64,000 nucleotides of DNA from assembly GCF_020536995.1 (NCBI RefSeq), contig NC_068361.1, positions 107,289,489 through 107,353,488 on the forward strand. Direction: 5' to 3'. The DNA comes from Dreissena polymorpha. Its lineage: Eukaryota > Mollusca > Bivalvia > Myida > Dreissenidae. The notes below the pieces were generated by a model that was given only the letters and a program-made list of their open reading frames with translations, was not told the origin of the DNA and made no database searches. Each line of letters opens with the position of its first letter. Position 1 is the stretch's first letter. The position numbers and the translations under genes were made by a program. Positions 36,988-47,994 of this stretch are shown one piece after another.

Positions 36988-37160
36988 TTATTTAAAAGCA
37001 TGTGATAAAAAAGATCTGACACTCGTTGTCATATCATACCATATTTTATAAAACCCGTCAAGGAAATTCGTTAGTAAACTCGCCAAAGGTTCGCTTACTA
37101 ACACAATTCCTGAACTCGTTTAATAAAATATGGTATGATAACTCGTGCCAGATCCTATAT
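36988..37160. mobile_element. Palindromic element upstream of gene II
   Basis: Arms CTCGTTGTCATATCATACCA/TATTTTAT and ATAAAATATGGTATGATA/ACTCG are inverted repeats, flanked by GATCTGACA and GCCAGATCC. The same element in the same orientation is at 42849-43028 before gene III. Probably a MITE that is part of the duplicated gene unit. Confidence 0.75.
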
Positions 37161-37660
37161 GTAAGTGTATACCTTATAGATGCATACATTGACTTTGCAT
37201 GTGACATCTTATCTTGAGAATTTAAATTGCAATATATTTGTTTTATCTTGTGCATTCTAATCCATTTTTTGGTCTTAATTGGAACTATACGTTTCTCATT
37301 TACAAACTTTATATAAAATGTGCATTTAAGGAAATCAAAGTGTATTGACTTTTAATTATGTTTCGGGTTTAGTTATGGTATAATTAAAAGCAATAGTTTG
37401 TAGTACTTATGTACACCACTCTTTTAATAAGTGCACCTGTTTTTCAAAAACGGTTTAAGAAAATATTTCAAATTTCATAGCAATTGTTAATTATTGCAGG
37501 TCCCGTTCTATGGCGGGGAACCTGTTTTTCGAATTCAGGTTTTTGTGTTTATCGTGATTTTTATTGTGTCAGACTGCTGAAATTGCTTAAGTTTCACTGT
37601 GTTTATATTATAAAATAATATCTGCGCATTATTTTCAGTTTTGAAGAAGTAAATTTCTGA

Positions 37661-38409
37661 ATGGGAAACGGGGGTCCCGGTGGCTGTGCAAACGGCCCAG
37701 GAGGACGCGGAGGCGGTGGTGGTGCGGGAGGTGGGTTACTTTTTGGCGGAAATGGAGGTCAAGGAGGAAATGGGCGAGATGACGCTTTGAAAAAGGATGG
37801 GAACATCAACATCAACATTGTCAATGGACAGGTGGAACCCGAAAGCGACAGCGATGAGGGTGTGTGTTTTGTTTACGACCTTATTGATCATATATTAGTA
37901 TTTTTGTTCATTTTAAGACATATTCAATAAAGCCGATATAAGGAAATTAGTTCGGGCTAAACTTATTCATTTGGTTTAATGTGTTTCTTTTATTTATCAT
38001 TTGTTCATGATTGTGTATTTTTCTTCTAATTTGTCAAAGTGTAACATATTAGTTGATAATATGAAATGAAAACGAGCGTTTTTTCTAACTTTGTTAACGT
38101 ATGAGAAATATATATCACAGAAGATGAACATTACAACTTGCTGTCGTTCATTGAAAACTGTTACACGATATCCACCCGATCTGTTTTATTTAAAACACAC
38201 TTTAACGCATAATATTAAATAACGGCATTAGATCTTAAATCATATGTTGGGGAAATTACGACACAATAGTAACTAATACTTCTATATAAATGACATAATA
38301 TGAAAAACGTGTTACTTTTCATTTAGTAGAACCTACTCCACGATGTACTAGGTGTGGAAATCGCCCTATACAGGAAGTAGGCAACCGATCTGCAAACGCC
38401 GGGCGTTAA
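37661..38409 (+). CDS. Gly-rich small protein, gene II of the MGNGG family (two coding exons, 93 aa)
   Basis: Coding exon 1 is 37661-37859: MGNGGPGGCANGPGGRGGGG, GAGGGLLFGGNGGQGGNGRD, then DALKKDGNININIVNGQVEP and an acidic ESDSDE. Donor GAGG|GTGTGT, phase 1. Exon 2 is 38327-38409 after CTTTTCATTTAG and reads VEPTPRCTRCGNRPIQEVGN RSANAGR, TAA. An acceptor (TTATTTTCAG, 37638) 22 bases before the ATG implies a 5' untranslated exon. Gene III has exactly the same exon lengths (199 + 83 coding bases) and about 65 per cent identity, which strongly supports the model and the frame. A CxxC pair (CTRC) occurs only in this copy. No signal peptide or known domain; function unknown. Confidence 0.75.
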
Positions 38410-39128
38410 GAATATTAGACCAACGAGAGTATGCCAATACTTCAAACAAACAAAAAACTTGATTTTGATTATTTATCTATGGCAGTGTCATTTAATATTA
38501 ATATTTACTGTTAAGGGCTCAAACATCTGGCATACGAAACATATACATTAATTTTAAATCGTCGCACAATTTGTATCATTGTTTCTGATACATATCAAGG
38601 AGTAAATGTTATTCTTTGTTCCAATCGTTTGACCTGACTTGATTGACGTAACTATTGTACGATGTCATGTGGTATTATATTTTACAGACACATGGAGTAT
38701 GTGTTATGATTGTGTGACTTCCTTGACAAAAAATGTCTTAAAATATTGTAAACTTCCATGCCGTACTTTGCCAATCAATATGTATTAACCATAATAATAT
38801 CATAGTGTCTGAATGTATGTTCGGTTACAAAGTATCTCTTTCAATCAATATGTAACATTGTCTTACAAGTATATGGGTATCAAGTCTATATAACCGTCAT
38901 AGTTGTATCTGTATGTTAATTTCCGATGACACATTTTTTCTCTATAATTTTGATGGCCCTATATTCGTATTCGTAAATGTTTATTTCATCGCTTGCAAAT
39001 CACCTCTTTTATAGACAATTTAACATTACAAAGAGTCTAAAGATCTGTTTGCAGGTTTGTCTGTATGAGCTGCTATTTCTCAAATCGTTTCAGTATTATA
39101 TTTCTTTATTTAATGCTTTCCGGTGGTT

Positions 39129-39382
39129 TATAGAGAATTATCAGTGAATTAAAACTGATAATTTCACTGTTTCAAACAGTGACAATTATCAGTGACAATT
39201 ATCGATAATTTGCACTGCCTACTGTGAAATGATGTCATTTTTTTGACGAAATGACGTCATTATCCCACCGACATTCTTTAGTTAAACTCTTTAACAATGT
39301 ATATAAACTGTGAAAAAAAGCACTCGTGAAAATATTATTTTCTATGATCACTCGTGAATTAAAATCGATAATTCACCGAATC
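39129..39382. mobile_element. Foldback element with AATTATCAGTGA arms
   Basis: GAATTATCAGTGAATTAAAA near the left end, several inverted AATTATC/GATAATT copies with ACTGTTTCAAACAGT in the centre, and GAATTAAAATCGATAATTCA at the right end. Absent from the corresponding place after gene III, so probably younger than that duplication. Confidence 0.55.
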
Positions 39383-39607
39383 CAACACATATCCTCTATG
39401 TATTTAAAAAATGCTGAGACACTTATTGCGGAAGGATAATATTTTTAGTCAATTTAAAAGAAAGACGTTCGCAAAACAATGAAATATTGCGTATTTCCTA
39501 CTTTGTGCTGTTTCTCTATTGTTTGTGTTTTATGTCAAGCTTTTTGTAATTAGTTACTTCATATATACAGACATAGAATATTTCCTGCTTGAATTACTCT
39601 TTTACTT

Positions 39608-40084
39608 GTAATGGAACCTTTTTCACGTTTTGATAAATTGACAAAGTTGAAATCAATTGTTTAATATTTGCAAACGTTAGTTGTTGCCATGATATTTGCG
39701 AGCAAACAGTTATACTGAAAACATATCCATTATACGCATTGTTGAAGATTTAAAACCCTGAAAATTATATAGACCTACACACGCAAAACGATTGAACAAT
39801 TTTGACAGTTCTGTTGGTATCGTTTTATTTTATTATATTATATATTGCTTATATTATATATACAATACACTACTCACGGAGCCCGGACGGCCGAGTGGTT
39901 TCAGTGCTAGACGTTTACTCCAAGTGTCATTGGTTCGAGCCCTGTTTCGGATTCCTTTTTTTTCTTCAATTTTATTATTATTTTTCACTGGTTATATTTA
40001 GTTCCAATGTTTACAATTATTAAAATTAAAGCATTTAATGACAAACTTCAATAAATGCCAAAATCTGTGAAAACGTCCCTGTAA
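39608..40084 (+). mobile_element. TTAA-type MITE with tRNA-like core, copy 2 (worn ends)
   Basis: Left end ATGGAACCTTTTTCACGTTT followed by TGATAAATTGACAAAGTTGA; right end TGCCAAAATCTGTGAAAACG/TCCCT. The terminal TTAA is no longer recognisable on either side. Core at 39878-39952. It occupies the same place downstream of gene II as copy 3 does downstream of gene III. Confidence 0.75.
39878..39952 (+). other. tRNA-like Pol III module in MITE copy 2
   Basis: A box CGGCCGAGTGGTTTC, B box GGTTCGAGCCC, then T6 at 39956 onward. Same module as in the other copies; not a host tRNA gene. Confidence 0.7.
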
Positions 40085-42530
40085 AATATTTTGGTAAATA
40101 ATTCAATATTAAATAACGTTTATAGGAAAGGTGACATTCGTACAATCACGTAAAGCAACCAAGAGTAACAAAACATATTAAAAATTTTGAATTGTTTTAT
40201 AGCAAACTTGTTAATCTTTTTGCAATAAAATGTGCATTAAACATCAATGGCAAAGTTTTCAGATAATGGCCTTGAACTTAGATTATAAATAAGATGCTAC
40301 AGCAGAGGCAACGCCGAGAACAGTACAATTTTCTACAATCTTCAGTCTTTTACATTTCATAAATATTATCATCAGGACTAGGTTTCATTCACTCTGTTGT
40401 CGTTCCATGCTCTCTGCCAGTTATGTTAACGTCATGCAACATATTGGTTTCGTTTTTTTTCGTAAGTGTCTTACTTCACAGGACTTAACGAATGTCCAGA
40501 CATATTGAGATAAAAGTGAAAATAAACGTTTAAAATACCCCATATTGAATCAATCAATTTTAACTGTCGATGTTTTCTCTTCAGGACAAATCTTCAGTCC
40601 AAATCGATTACAAATATTTATCATCACATCTTACTCTAAACGATGATGTGTTTCTGTTTTTATTGGTAAAGGGAAAAAGACAGAATACTCGTTTAAACGA
40701 AAAATGTCTTTACAAATATAATCCACGTCTGTGTTTAATATGAAAATAAATAATGTCAAATGAACCTGTTGTTATGAACAAAGTGCATCTTCAGCTGGGT
40801 CAGAAGAAGAGAACCCTGATTAAAGCAAAGGTTCTAATATTTATTGCTGAAGAATAAGACAAAGCACTGTTGCTGCACATGAGCAAAAGACATGACGCAA
40901 ACACTCTAAACGAATACATATAATGCCTGAAACTAGACTAACCTTTTTATATCAAAACATGGCATGCGCAGTTTTAGTCATTTCTTATCATACTCTCTTC
41001 TGTGAGACCAGTTATGCCCACAGAATACCTTCTAATGGAAATGTTTAATCTAAGCATGCATTAAATAAAGCGTGAACGAATAAACTGCTCAATAATTCTC
41101 ATCAAAAAAAATATCGCTTATTTGTATCCTTTCTCTAAGCCATCCAGTTATATTACACCACCAAAGCATCAGTCTAAGTAAAGTATGCATTGCATATATT
41201 CTTAATCTAAGGCTAGTTGAACACGGGGCAAGTCGCTTTCGGATCCTTCAGACAAAGTTATGAACCAATTAACGGGCGCTTTTAGAATTTCTTCGAGTTT
41301 TAAACAATCGAGCCGCGCAGTTTAAATACCGATTAAATGAACACATTTAAAGTAAAAATCATTACCCGACTAGATGAACTATGTTGTCTGGGGAAAAACG
41401 TAAACAAAATCTCCAAGAGTGGCTTTCAATAAAACGTCCTGCTCACTCCATGAGTTGGCTCCTGTTTTGTTTTAATAGGTTTTCCAAATTGGCGATTCCA
41501 TACATTAAGTTTATTTTTAAACAATGAGCTTACATTTGTTTCGAACATGTTAATGGGCGTATTCTAGTATGCAAAACCCGAAATATTGTACACACACGTT
41601 ACAATTGCATATAATGTTATTATCCCGTGTGTTCTTCTCGAGTGAAGAATTTACTTGACGGGAATGGGTTTTAAAATGCGATATGAGGTAGTTTAAAAAA
41701 TGGACGTGAAATTTTGAAACGTGTTCTCAATCTCAAAGACTGACAAGTCGGTCAATTAGCATTACAACGGAGAGGGATCCCAAAGGAAATATTTATAAAC
41801 TAAGAACAATGTGATGATGAGTGAGTTAAAAATAATCACAACTTTCAGTTTCGACATCTATTCTTAACCCGTCTAAAATTACAGAATCTTACGTGTAGAA
41901 GGTAATACAAACGCGCATGTTCTTCTTAAACTGGAATTGTTTTAATTATTTCACGTTTCTTTCTACATATTAAGTTTTTGCAGTGGTACATGCGTTATTT
42001 GAAAGGTAATATCAGTTTATGTGTACTTATTGTTTCTTATTTTTATACTTGTTTTTTGGACAAAATTATCTATTATGATATCAACTCAAATATAAGTTTT
42101 AACGGTACATCACCAAATATCATCAAGATTGAATCATAAAAGTTGAAAACAGTGTTTTTAGTTCTGCACAGATAACGTAATTGTTCGACCTTGGTAAGAG
42201 TGCTAACATAATATTTGCTTTGTTCAGGGTAAATTTCATTGTAAATTGAAAAAAAAAAGATGGTTTGCCAATGTAACATTCACAAAAATTGTAATAATGA
42301 TATTTAACATCCAGGTGTTAAAGCAAATTCCAACACATTGCTTCATGGAAAAGCGGGCTGAAATATTTAAGTAAAGAAATCCATAGGATCCATTTATTTG
42401 ACCACAAATTAAAATTGTTAAGAAAATTTCTACATAAACATCTTATCTTTAAGAGCTTGGGATATCCATTGTATAGGTCAAGTCAAGGTCACCAAAACGT
42501 ACAATATGGATTTGTTTATATCTCACCTCC
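40085..42530. other. No gene seen
   Basis: AT-rich, no supported exon or repeat boundary. Confidence 0.5.
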
Positions 42531-42648
42531 TACAAGATTGACCTAATCCGATTGGCTTAGAGCGGTCACGTGCCCGTAGAGTATTTTCCATACACCCCGA
42601 TTAATTTCCATACTACCCGAGCAATCGAGTAGTCGGTTGAGATAAAAT

Positions 42649-42750
42649 CGTAACACCGTTAGTAACTGAAGGTGTATGGGATATACACCCTTTGTAATTT
42701 AATACCATACTCGAGCTTCCCATATACCGTCAGTTACTAACGGTGTAACT
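42649..42750. mobile_element. Foldback with GTAACACCGTTAGTAACTGA arms
   Basis: GTAACACCGTTAGTAACTGA at 42650 and its inverted form TCAGTTACTAACGGTGTAAC at about 42730-42749, with further pairing of GGTGTATGGGA/TCCCATATACC inside. Confidence 0.8.
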
Positions 42751-42848
42751 AATAGTACTATATTGTGCAGTGTGTTCAAACGTTTCGTGTTAGTTGTTTC
42801 GAATTTATACACGTAATATATATTAGGTTAATATTTATATAATTTTCT

Positions 42849-43028
42849 TATTTAAAAGCATGTGATAAAAAAGATCTGACACTCGTTGTCATATCATACC
42901 ATATTTTATTAAACTAGTCCAGGAAATTCGTTAGTAAGTTCGCCAAAGGCTCGCTTACTAACAACAAAATTCATTAACTCGTTTAATAAAATATGGTATG
43001 ATATGACAACTCGTGCCAGATCCTATAT
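42849..43028. mobile_element. Palindromic element upstream of gene III
   Basis: Same as 36988-37160: TATTTAAAAGCATGTGATAA then GATCTGACACTCGTTG at the left, ATAAAATATGGTATGATATG/ACAACTCGTGCCAGATCC at the right. Ends in TATATATA 160 bases before the ATG of gene III. Confidence 0.75.
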
Positions 43029-43190
43029 ATATGTTTGTTTTTGTGTTTTGTTTAGTAATTTGTGTTGTGTTATAGTGTTTTAAATGTGTTATATAAATAC
43101 AGAAATTCGTGCATTAATGTTAATTTTCTTCTGGTAGAGCCGAAGTTTACTTTTTAATATTAAAAAAAAAATCTTTTTCAGTTTCGGAGA

Positions 43191-43985
43191 ATGGGTAACG
43201 GGGGAAACGGGGGCAGTGCAAACGGCCCCAATGGGCGGGGCGGTGGGGGTGGTGCCGGAGGTGGATTAATTTTTGGCGGAAAAGGAGGTCAGGGGGGTAA
43301 CGGGCGAGAAGAAGATGTAAACGGGAATGGGAACATCGACCTTAACATTGGCAATGGACAGGTGGAACCTTATACCGGAAGAAATGAAGGTGTCTGTATT
43401 GTTTTTGACATTGTTGATTATAAATTAACATTATTTTCCAATTCGAAACAGATTTCAGCTCAAGCTTACACACAGAAAGTTGATTTGGCTAAACGTATAT
43501 ATTTACATAATTGTTTTCGTTATGATGATCAGTTGTTTTTGCTGTTTTCAAAATGTTTCATTGTGTTTCACCGCTTTACTAATAAGGTTTTACATAGATT
43601 ATTATCTTCCATGTCTCGGTCAAAATAATAATATTTGAAAATGTTTAATTATAGCGTTATTTCTAAATTCTATAATTTGGTAGAAATTGCGTTTTAACCT
43701 AAAATAAACATAACATGTTTTAATTTATTCACGTTGCTACACGATAGTCATCTAATCTTATTTGAAACACACGTAGAAACAAAGTATTTAATAACGGTAT
43801 TAGATTTATATAGCAAAAAGTGTGTAACCACAGAAAATTAATAACAAAAATACATGTTTCTTAATTAAATAAGTAACAAAATATGAAAATGTCTTCTTTT
43901 AGAAGAACCCGTACGACGAAACCCCGTGGGAGAAAATATCCCAATACAGGAAGAAGGCAACCGATCTCAAAACTTCGGGCGTTAA
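43191..43985 (+). CDS. Gly-rich small protein, gene III of the MGNGG family (two coding exons, 93 aa)
   Basis: Coding exon 1 is 43191-43389: MGNGGNGGSANGPNGRGGGG, GAGGGLIFGGKGGQGGNGRE, EDVNGNGNIDLNIGNGQVEP, YTGRNE. Donor GAAG|GTGTCT, phase 1. Exon 2 is 43903-43985 after GTCTTCTTTTAG: EEPVRRNPVGENIPIQEEGN RSQNFGR, TAA. An acceptor (ATCTTTTTCAG, 43181) lies 9 bases before the ATG. A longer alternative frame exists in exon 2 (ending at a TAG near 44059), but it is closed in gene II, whereas the chosen frame and its stop codon are conserved in both. Exon lengths equal gene II exactly. Differences from gene II are mostly N/D/K/G swaps outside the Gly core. Function unknown, no signal peptide. Confidence 0.75.
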
Positions 43986-44552
43986 GAAAGTTAATCCAAG
44001 AGGAGTATGAACATCGTGCGATTGAAAGTGATGTTGACTATATTACTGTGGTAGAATAGTTTAGTATGCATCTTTTCTTGTACGGACACTGGCATTTGAG
44101 ACATTCACATTTATTTTGACAATCTATTTTGAACATTGCATACACTTGATCATTATCGTGTACCACTTAGTGAATGTATTTCTGTGTTCCAATCTTTTGT
44201 CCTGAATGGATTACATTTACTATTATAAATTTACTATTGTTTCCATCTCTTTGTGTTTCTTTCACTTATACATTGATTATTTGCGATGATTCTGTTACTT
44301 CACTTGGAAAATAACACTCGACCATGAATATTGTTAATTAACATACAGTTTGTGTCCATACATTTTTAATAGGCATATATCAGAGAAAGTGATTGGATTG
44401 TTATAGTATATCTTGATAGATATCTTGTGCCACTCAATATTTAATATTTTCTTACTAGTATCTTGTAATTGTATGTGTTTATTCTTTATAAGTGTACCTG
44501 TGTGAATTTCTGTGTATCATTTCTCTAGAATCATAACCTATTACTCTTTATA

Positions 44553-44771
44553 TTAAAGGAGCCTTTTTACGTTTTGGTAAATTGACAAAATTGAAAAAAA
44601 AATGTTTTAGGTTCGCAAATTTTCTTTGTAGTTATGATATTTGTGAGGAAACAGTAATACTGAATATTTAACATGTTCTTATATATCCATTATATGCATC
44701 TTTTGACGATTTAAAAACCTGAAAAATATAAACGTCAATACATGTCAAATTCTGTGAAAAGGTCCCATTAA
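44553..44771 (+). mobile_element. TTAA-type MITE, copy 3, short form without tRNA-like core
   Basis: TTAAAGGAGCCTTTTTACGT at the left, GTGAAAAGGTCCCATTAA at the right, both with TTAA. The middle carrying the tRNA-like module is missing (219 bp against about 500 bp). Located as copy 2 is relative to gene II. Confidence 0.8.
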
Positions 44772-45699
44772 TTGCTGATCGCGTATTTTTCTCAATAGTG
44801 TTGACGATGCCATGCTTTTTGCGTTACTATTCATTAAATCGCGTGTACATAATCTTATTTATAGGCACATTTATTTCTAAATATCGCAATTTGTTCACAT
44901 ATATGTTTTATGGAACTTGTACACTGGTGTGCATGCTTCAATATGATCTAGCTTAATGCGCTACTACATCCCGTATGGTTCTAATATATATAATTACAGT
45001 TGTATTAGGAAAATGTGATATTCAATTAAGTAAAAGTAAAATGACATTTAAAAAAAAAAGAATGAAATACTCGGAAACAAATGGGGCTAGAAGATATCAA
45101 GTTTACTTACATGTGGACGAAAATGTCTTTAATCGTATTTAGTAATACTTTAACGAAATTAGAATTGTTCCGTTCTACTTGCGAGGATGATGTATTGTTG
45201 TATTCGTGTTGCAAAGCTGTAACACAGTTTGTACTGTCTACTTAGTTTCACAAAGACAATGACATGTCGCAGAATAAAAATGCTCTAGTTGGGATAAAGA
45301 TAAGTTTTCTGTAGTTCCCTTATTGTTGTAAACTGTTTAAATATAGCCATATGCTAATTGCTGGTTGTGTATTATTTCTCCGTGGAATTGTTAACTTGCC
45401 ATACATTTATAAAACGATTGCTTATATTTGAGACAGATGCGTAGTTGGTGTATTGTTGTAAAGCACAAAATCAAATTTTACTATCGACTTTAAATAACCA
45501 TATGCATAATGCTTGTGTTCTACCTTTTATAGTGCTTTTGTTTTGCGTTATGCTGTTTGGCATTTAGTAAATTGTTATAACCAAGGTTTAACTCGCATTT
45601 AAACCACTTAAATATATATTGGTAATTTATGCATTATTGTACGACTTTGGAGGAAGTTGAACATACTTAATACTAGTAATACGTTGGTATTATGTGGTC
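44772..45699. other. No gene seen
   Basis: AT-rich, nothing supported. Confidence 0.5.
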
Positions 45700-46020
45700 C
45701 GGTAGGGCAAGCACAATCCCGGGGTACTCAACTTAAACGTACCCCGTAGTTTTGCCGGGTGCACTTAAGTATATTTTCCGTACCCGTTGTACGTTTCAGT
45801 ATACCTAAGAGAACGTGCGGTACTTTAAATTAGTACCTGATCCGGCAGACAAATGCGATTGGTTATTGTTGACTCAGGTACTCATTTTAAGTATCCCGGG
45901 TTCTCTATACTACAAAGCACCAGTCGGAAGAACAAAACACTAAATAGTACACCAGAGTACGCCCAGGTTCCTTTAAGAATATGTTCGGTACCAATAATAA
46001 ATTGAAGTATACTTACATGT
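45700..46020. repeat. Dispersed GTACCCGGG-rich repeat, copy 2
   Basis: Motifs CCCGGGGTACTCAA, GTACCCCGTAG, TACCCGTTGTACG, AGTACCTGATCCGGC. Partner of 4327-4690. Confidence 0.65.
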
Positions 46021-46313
46021 AAGAATATCCAGGGAAATGAGCGTCCTTCGCTTAGAAGCGCTACCAACCAATGACCAAACCGGAAAGCGTTCCATTTAAA
46101 TGAGAATGATTGACTGAAAACTTATCTTCAGTCCCATAGAGAGAAGGTGTTGGTTGTAGATATGGTTATAACTTTCTTTAACCTTTTTGACCGCTTGGTT
46201 GTTAATTTATGTAAAATCCTAAAAAGGTATGCAACAGTTTATGTTATTAGACGATAAAGGCGAATGTAATAGTGTGTCTGAGGCAATGATTATGTTCGTT
46301 TAAACCTCTGGTT

Positions 46314-46370
46314 AAAATGGGAAGAGGACAACGACAACGAGCGGCTAGGCATGGTATTGTAATTCGCATA

Positions 46371-46401
<31 letters not shown>

Positions 46402-46540
46402 AGAGGGTTAAGGTTACGGTTAGGGGTCGGGTTTGGGTTAGGGTCAGCCTTAACCCTAACCCAACCCCTAACCTTAACCCTAACCATAACCCAGGGTTAT
46501 CTCCCCAATACCATGCCTCGCTCGTTGTCCTCTTTAAAAT
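46314..46540. mobile_element. Foldback element with inverted telomere-like repeats and a G30 run
   Basis: Left arm AGAGGACAACG...GGCATGGTATT and right arm AATACCATGCC...CGTTGTCCTCT are inverted repeats, flanked by TTAAAAT on both sides (46312-46318, 46534-46540), a probable 7-bp target duplication. Between the arms are 30 consecutive G (46371-46400), then TTAGGG-like units (GGTTAGGGTT, GGTTTGGGTTAGGG) that switch at about 46450 to CCCTAA-like units (CCTTAACCCTAACCC), so the telomere-like tract is itself inverted. Confidence 0.7.
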
Positions 46541-47516
46541 AGTCGTAAATTATCCTACCTGCGCATTGCTTATGCATGCATACCGAGTGAAGGATGTTTT
46601 AGACGCGTTACCCATCGGGGCATCGACAAAACGATACGCTTGCAGATAAGAGTTTTTAAACAGTAAACTTGGTGAACAATATAATGCTTGCGGACAAGTA
46701 AACGTATATTTATAAAAATGCAATAACGGGCTTTGTCTAAAACGTTTAATCTGGCGAACAACTCGAACTTAATTATCAAATAACATAATTAATGCACTCG
46801 TCTTATTCGTTGGCTACAGAATTAGCGTGGCTTAAAAGTCATTCGCCGACAACACAATACATTTAGCTTGAGCTACGCCTTGCTCGACTCGCACAATATT
46901 AGTGGAGGATAACCTGACAGTTGTACTGTACCTCGCGTGAACTCATACACTCATTGTGTACACACCGGTCCTACTGACCTGTGTACTAACGCGAAAGAAA
47001 TTGTGGGTAGCACTTCTTTTACGAGTGAACAGTGAAAGCGACAGTAGGTCAGGTAATCGTGCTTCTGATAATCGCTATGAGTCTTAATAGAGATTCAAAA
47101 TCACATTTAAACATAATTAAATAACATTTATTTAAACAACATTCCGTTTTAAACACACAATAAAAAACGATTTTTCTTTCTTTATTAACATTTTCATTCC
47201 TACGCAGAACTTCTTCGGCCGAAGCATAATTCCCCAAACCAGGGGAATGTGATGCGTCTTAGTATAGAGGTGACAATAACGTAGTCACGTCACCATCTAT
47301 GATTAGAAAGCTCATACCCTTCTATAAATGGACACTGGCTATGTACCAACTATTTGTTCATGATTTTTAAAGTTCTGCTTTGCAATGTTTAAATTTACAA
47401 TGGCAAACAGAAAGTGAAGTTCAACTTGTCAACTAATAAAGCGAGTGAGTGAGTGAGCGAGTTAAGGAATTTCAAAATGCGAAGTTTCATTAATGAGTGA
47501 ATATTTTGTAATACTG
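46541..47516. other. No gene seen
   Basis: No supported exon; a short GAGT tract is at 47440-47462. Confidence 0.5.
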
Positions 47517-47531
47517 TAAGGCCAGCATTTT

Positions 47532-47762
47532 TTAATTATCTGTTTTACGGGAGCGACCGACCCTATTTTTCGACAAATACAAATAAAAATAAAAGTCACT
47601 TTCGTTTTTTTTAAATTTACATTTCACCCGCCGACCTAGTATTTTATCCAAAACTAGAAAAAAAATGCACAGATTGCCGAAAGTGTTGTTCAAAATTTGT
47701 TTATAATACGGGTTGTTTAGTTGTGCTTGTAATTCGACTTGTAAAGCGTCAGCGATTTTCAT
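47532..47762 (-). CDS. Unrecognised small open frame, possible first exon
   Basis: Starts MKIADALQVELQAQLNNPYY, continues KQILNNTFGNLCIFFLVLDK ILG. After that the frame runs into the inverted-repeat end, where the residues become low-complexity, so if real the exon should end near 47625. The amino-terminal part has a soluble, helix-like composition unlike the AT-noise frames nearby. The ATG lies beside a CCAAT-bearing spacer shared with the plus-strand frame at 47842. No domain identified. It may be a remnant of a transposon gene. Confidence 0.2.
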   Translation of the reverse strand: MKIADALQVELQAQLNNPYYKQILNNTFGNLCIFFLVLDKILGRRVKCKFKKNESDFYFYLYLSKNRVGRSRKTDN

Positions 47763-47841
47763 TGGCTATTGCAGCCAATACCACACACTATTAGCCAATC
47801 GGTGAGTATTTAACAAATGATTTTCATATTGCATTTCCGAA

Positions 47842-47994
47842 ATGGCGGACATTAACATCAACGAGACAAATGTAGCATATTTTAAAATCAAATTAATTAA
47901 AAACGGAGCAGAAACAATTTCAATTAGAAAAGAAATCTTCAGAACACCATTGTTGACATCATGCCCATATTATGTGATACGAAATTCAAAATAA
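47842..47994 (+). CDS. Unrecognised 50-aa open frame with good start context
   Basis: CCGAAATGGCGGACATT gives a good start context (A at -3, G at +4). The frame reads MADININETNVAYFKIKLIK, NGAETISIRKEIFRTPLLTS, CPYYVIRNSK, stop. The upstream spacer has ATTGG (47761) and two CCAAT motifs (47774, 47795), suggesting a bidirectional promoter with 47532-47762. No downstream exon was identified and no family recognised. Confidence 0.25.
   Translation: MADININETNVAYFKIKLIKNGAETISIRKEIFRTPLLTSCPYYVIRNSK

Noticed and set aside
39878-39952. Functional tRNA-Ser or tRNA-Leu gene
   Set aside because: A and B boxes are present, but the stems do not close and the same sequence is embedded in a multi-copy MITE.
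37661-43389. N-myristoylation signal at MGN-
   Set aside because: The motif fits genes I, III and IV, but not gene II (Pro at the needed position) nor the exon at 125, and Gly-rich starts match such motifs by chance.
43903-44059. Longer exon 2 frame in gene III ending with an acidic tail
   Set aside because: It needs phase 2 at the junction while exon 1 ends in phase 1, and the same frame is closed in gene II.
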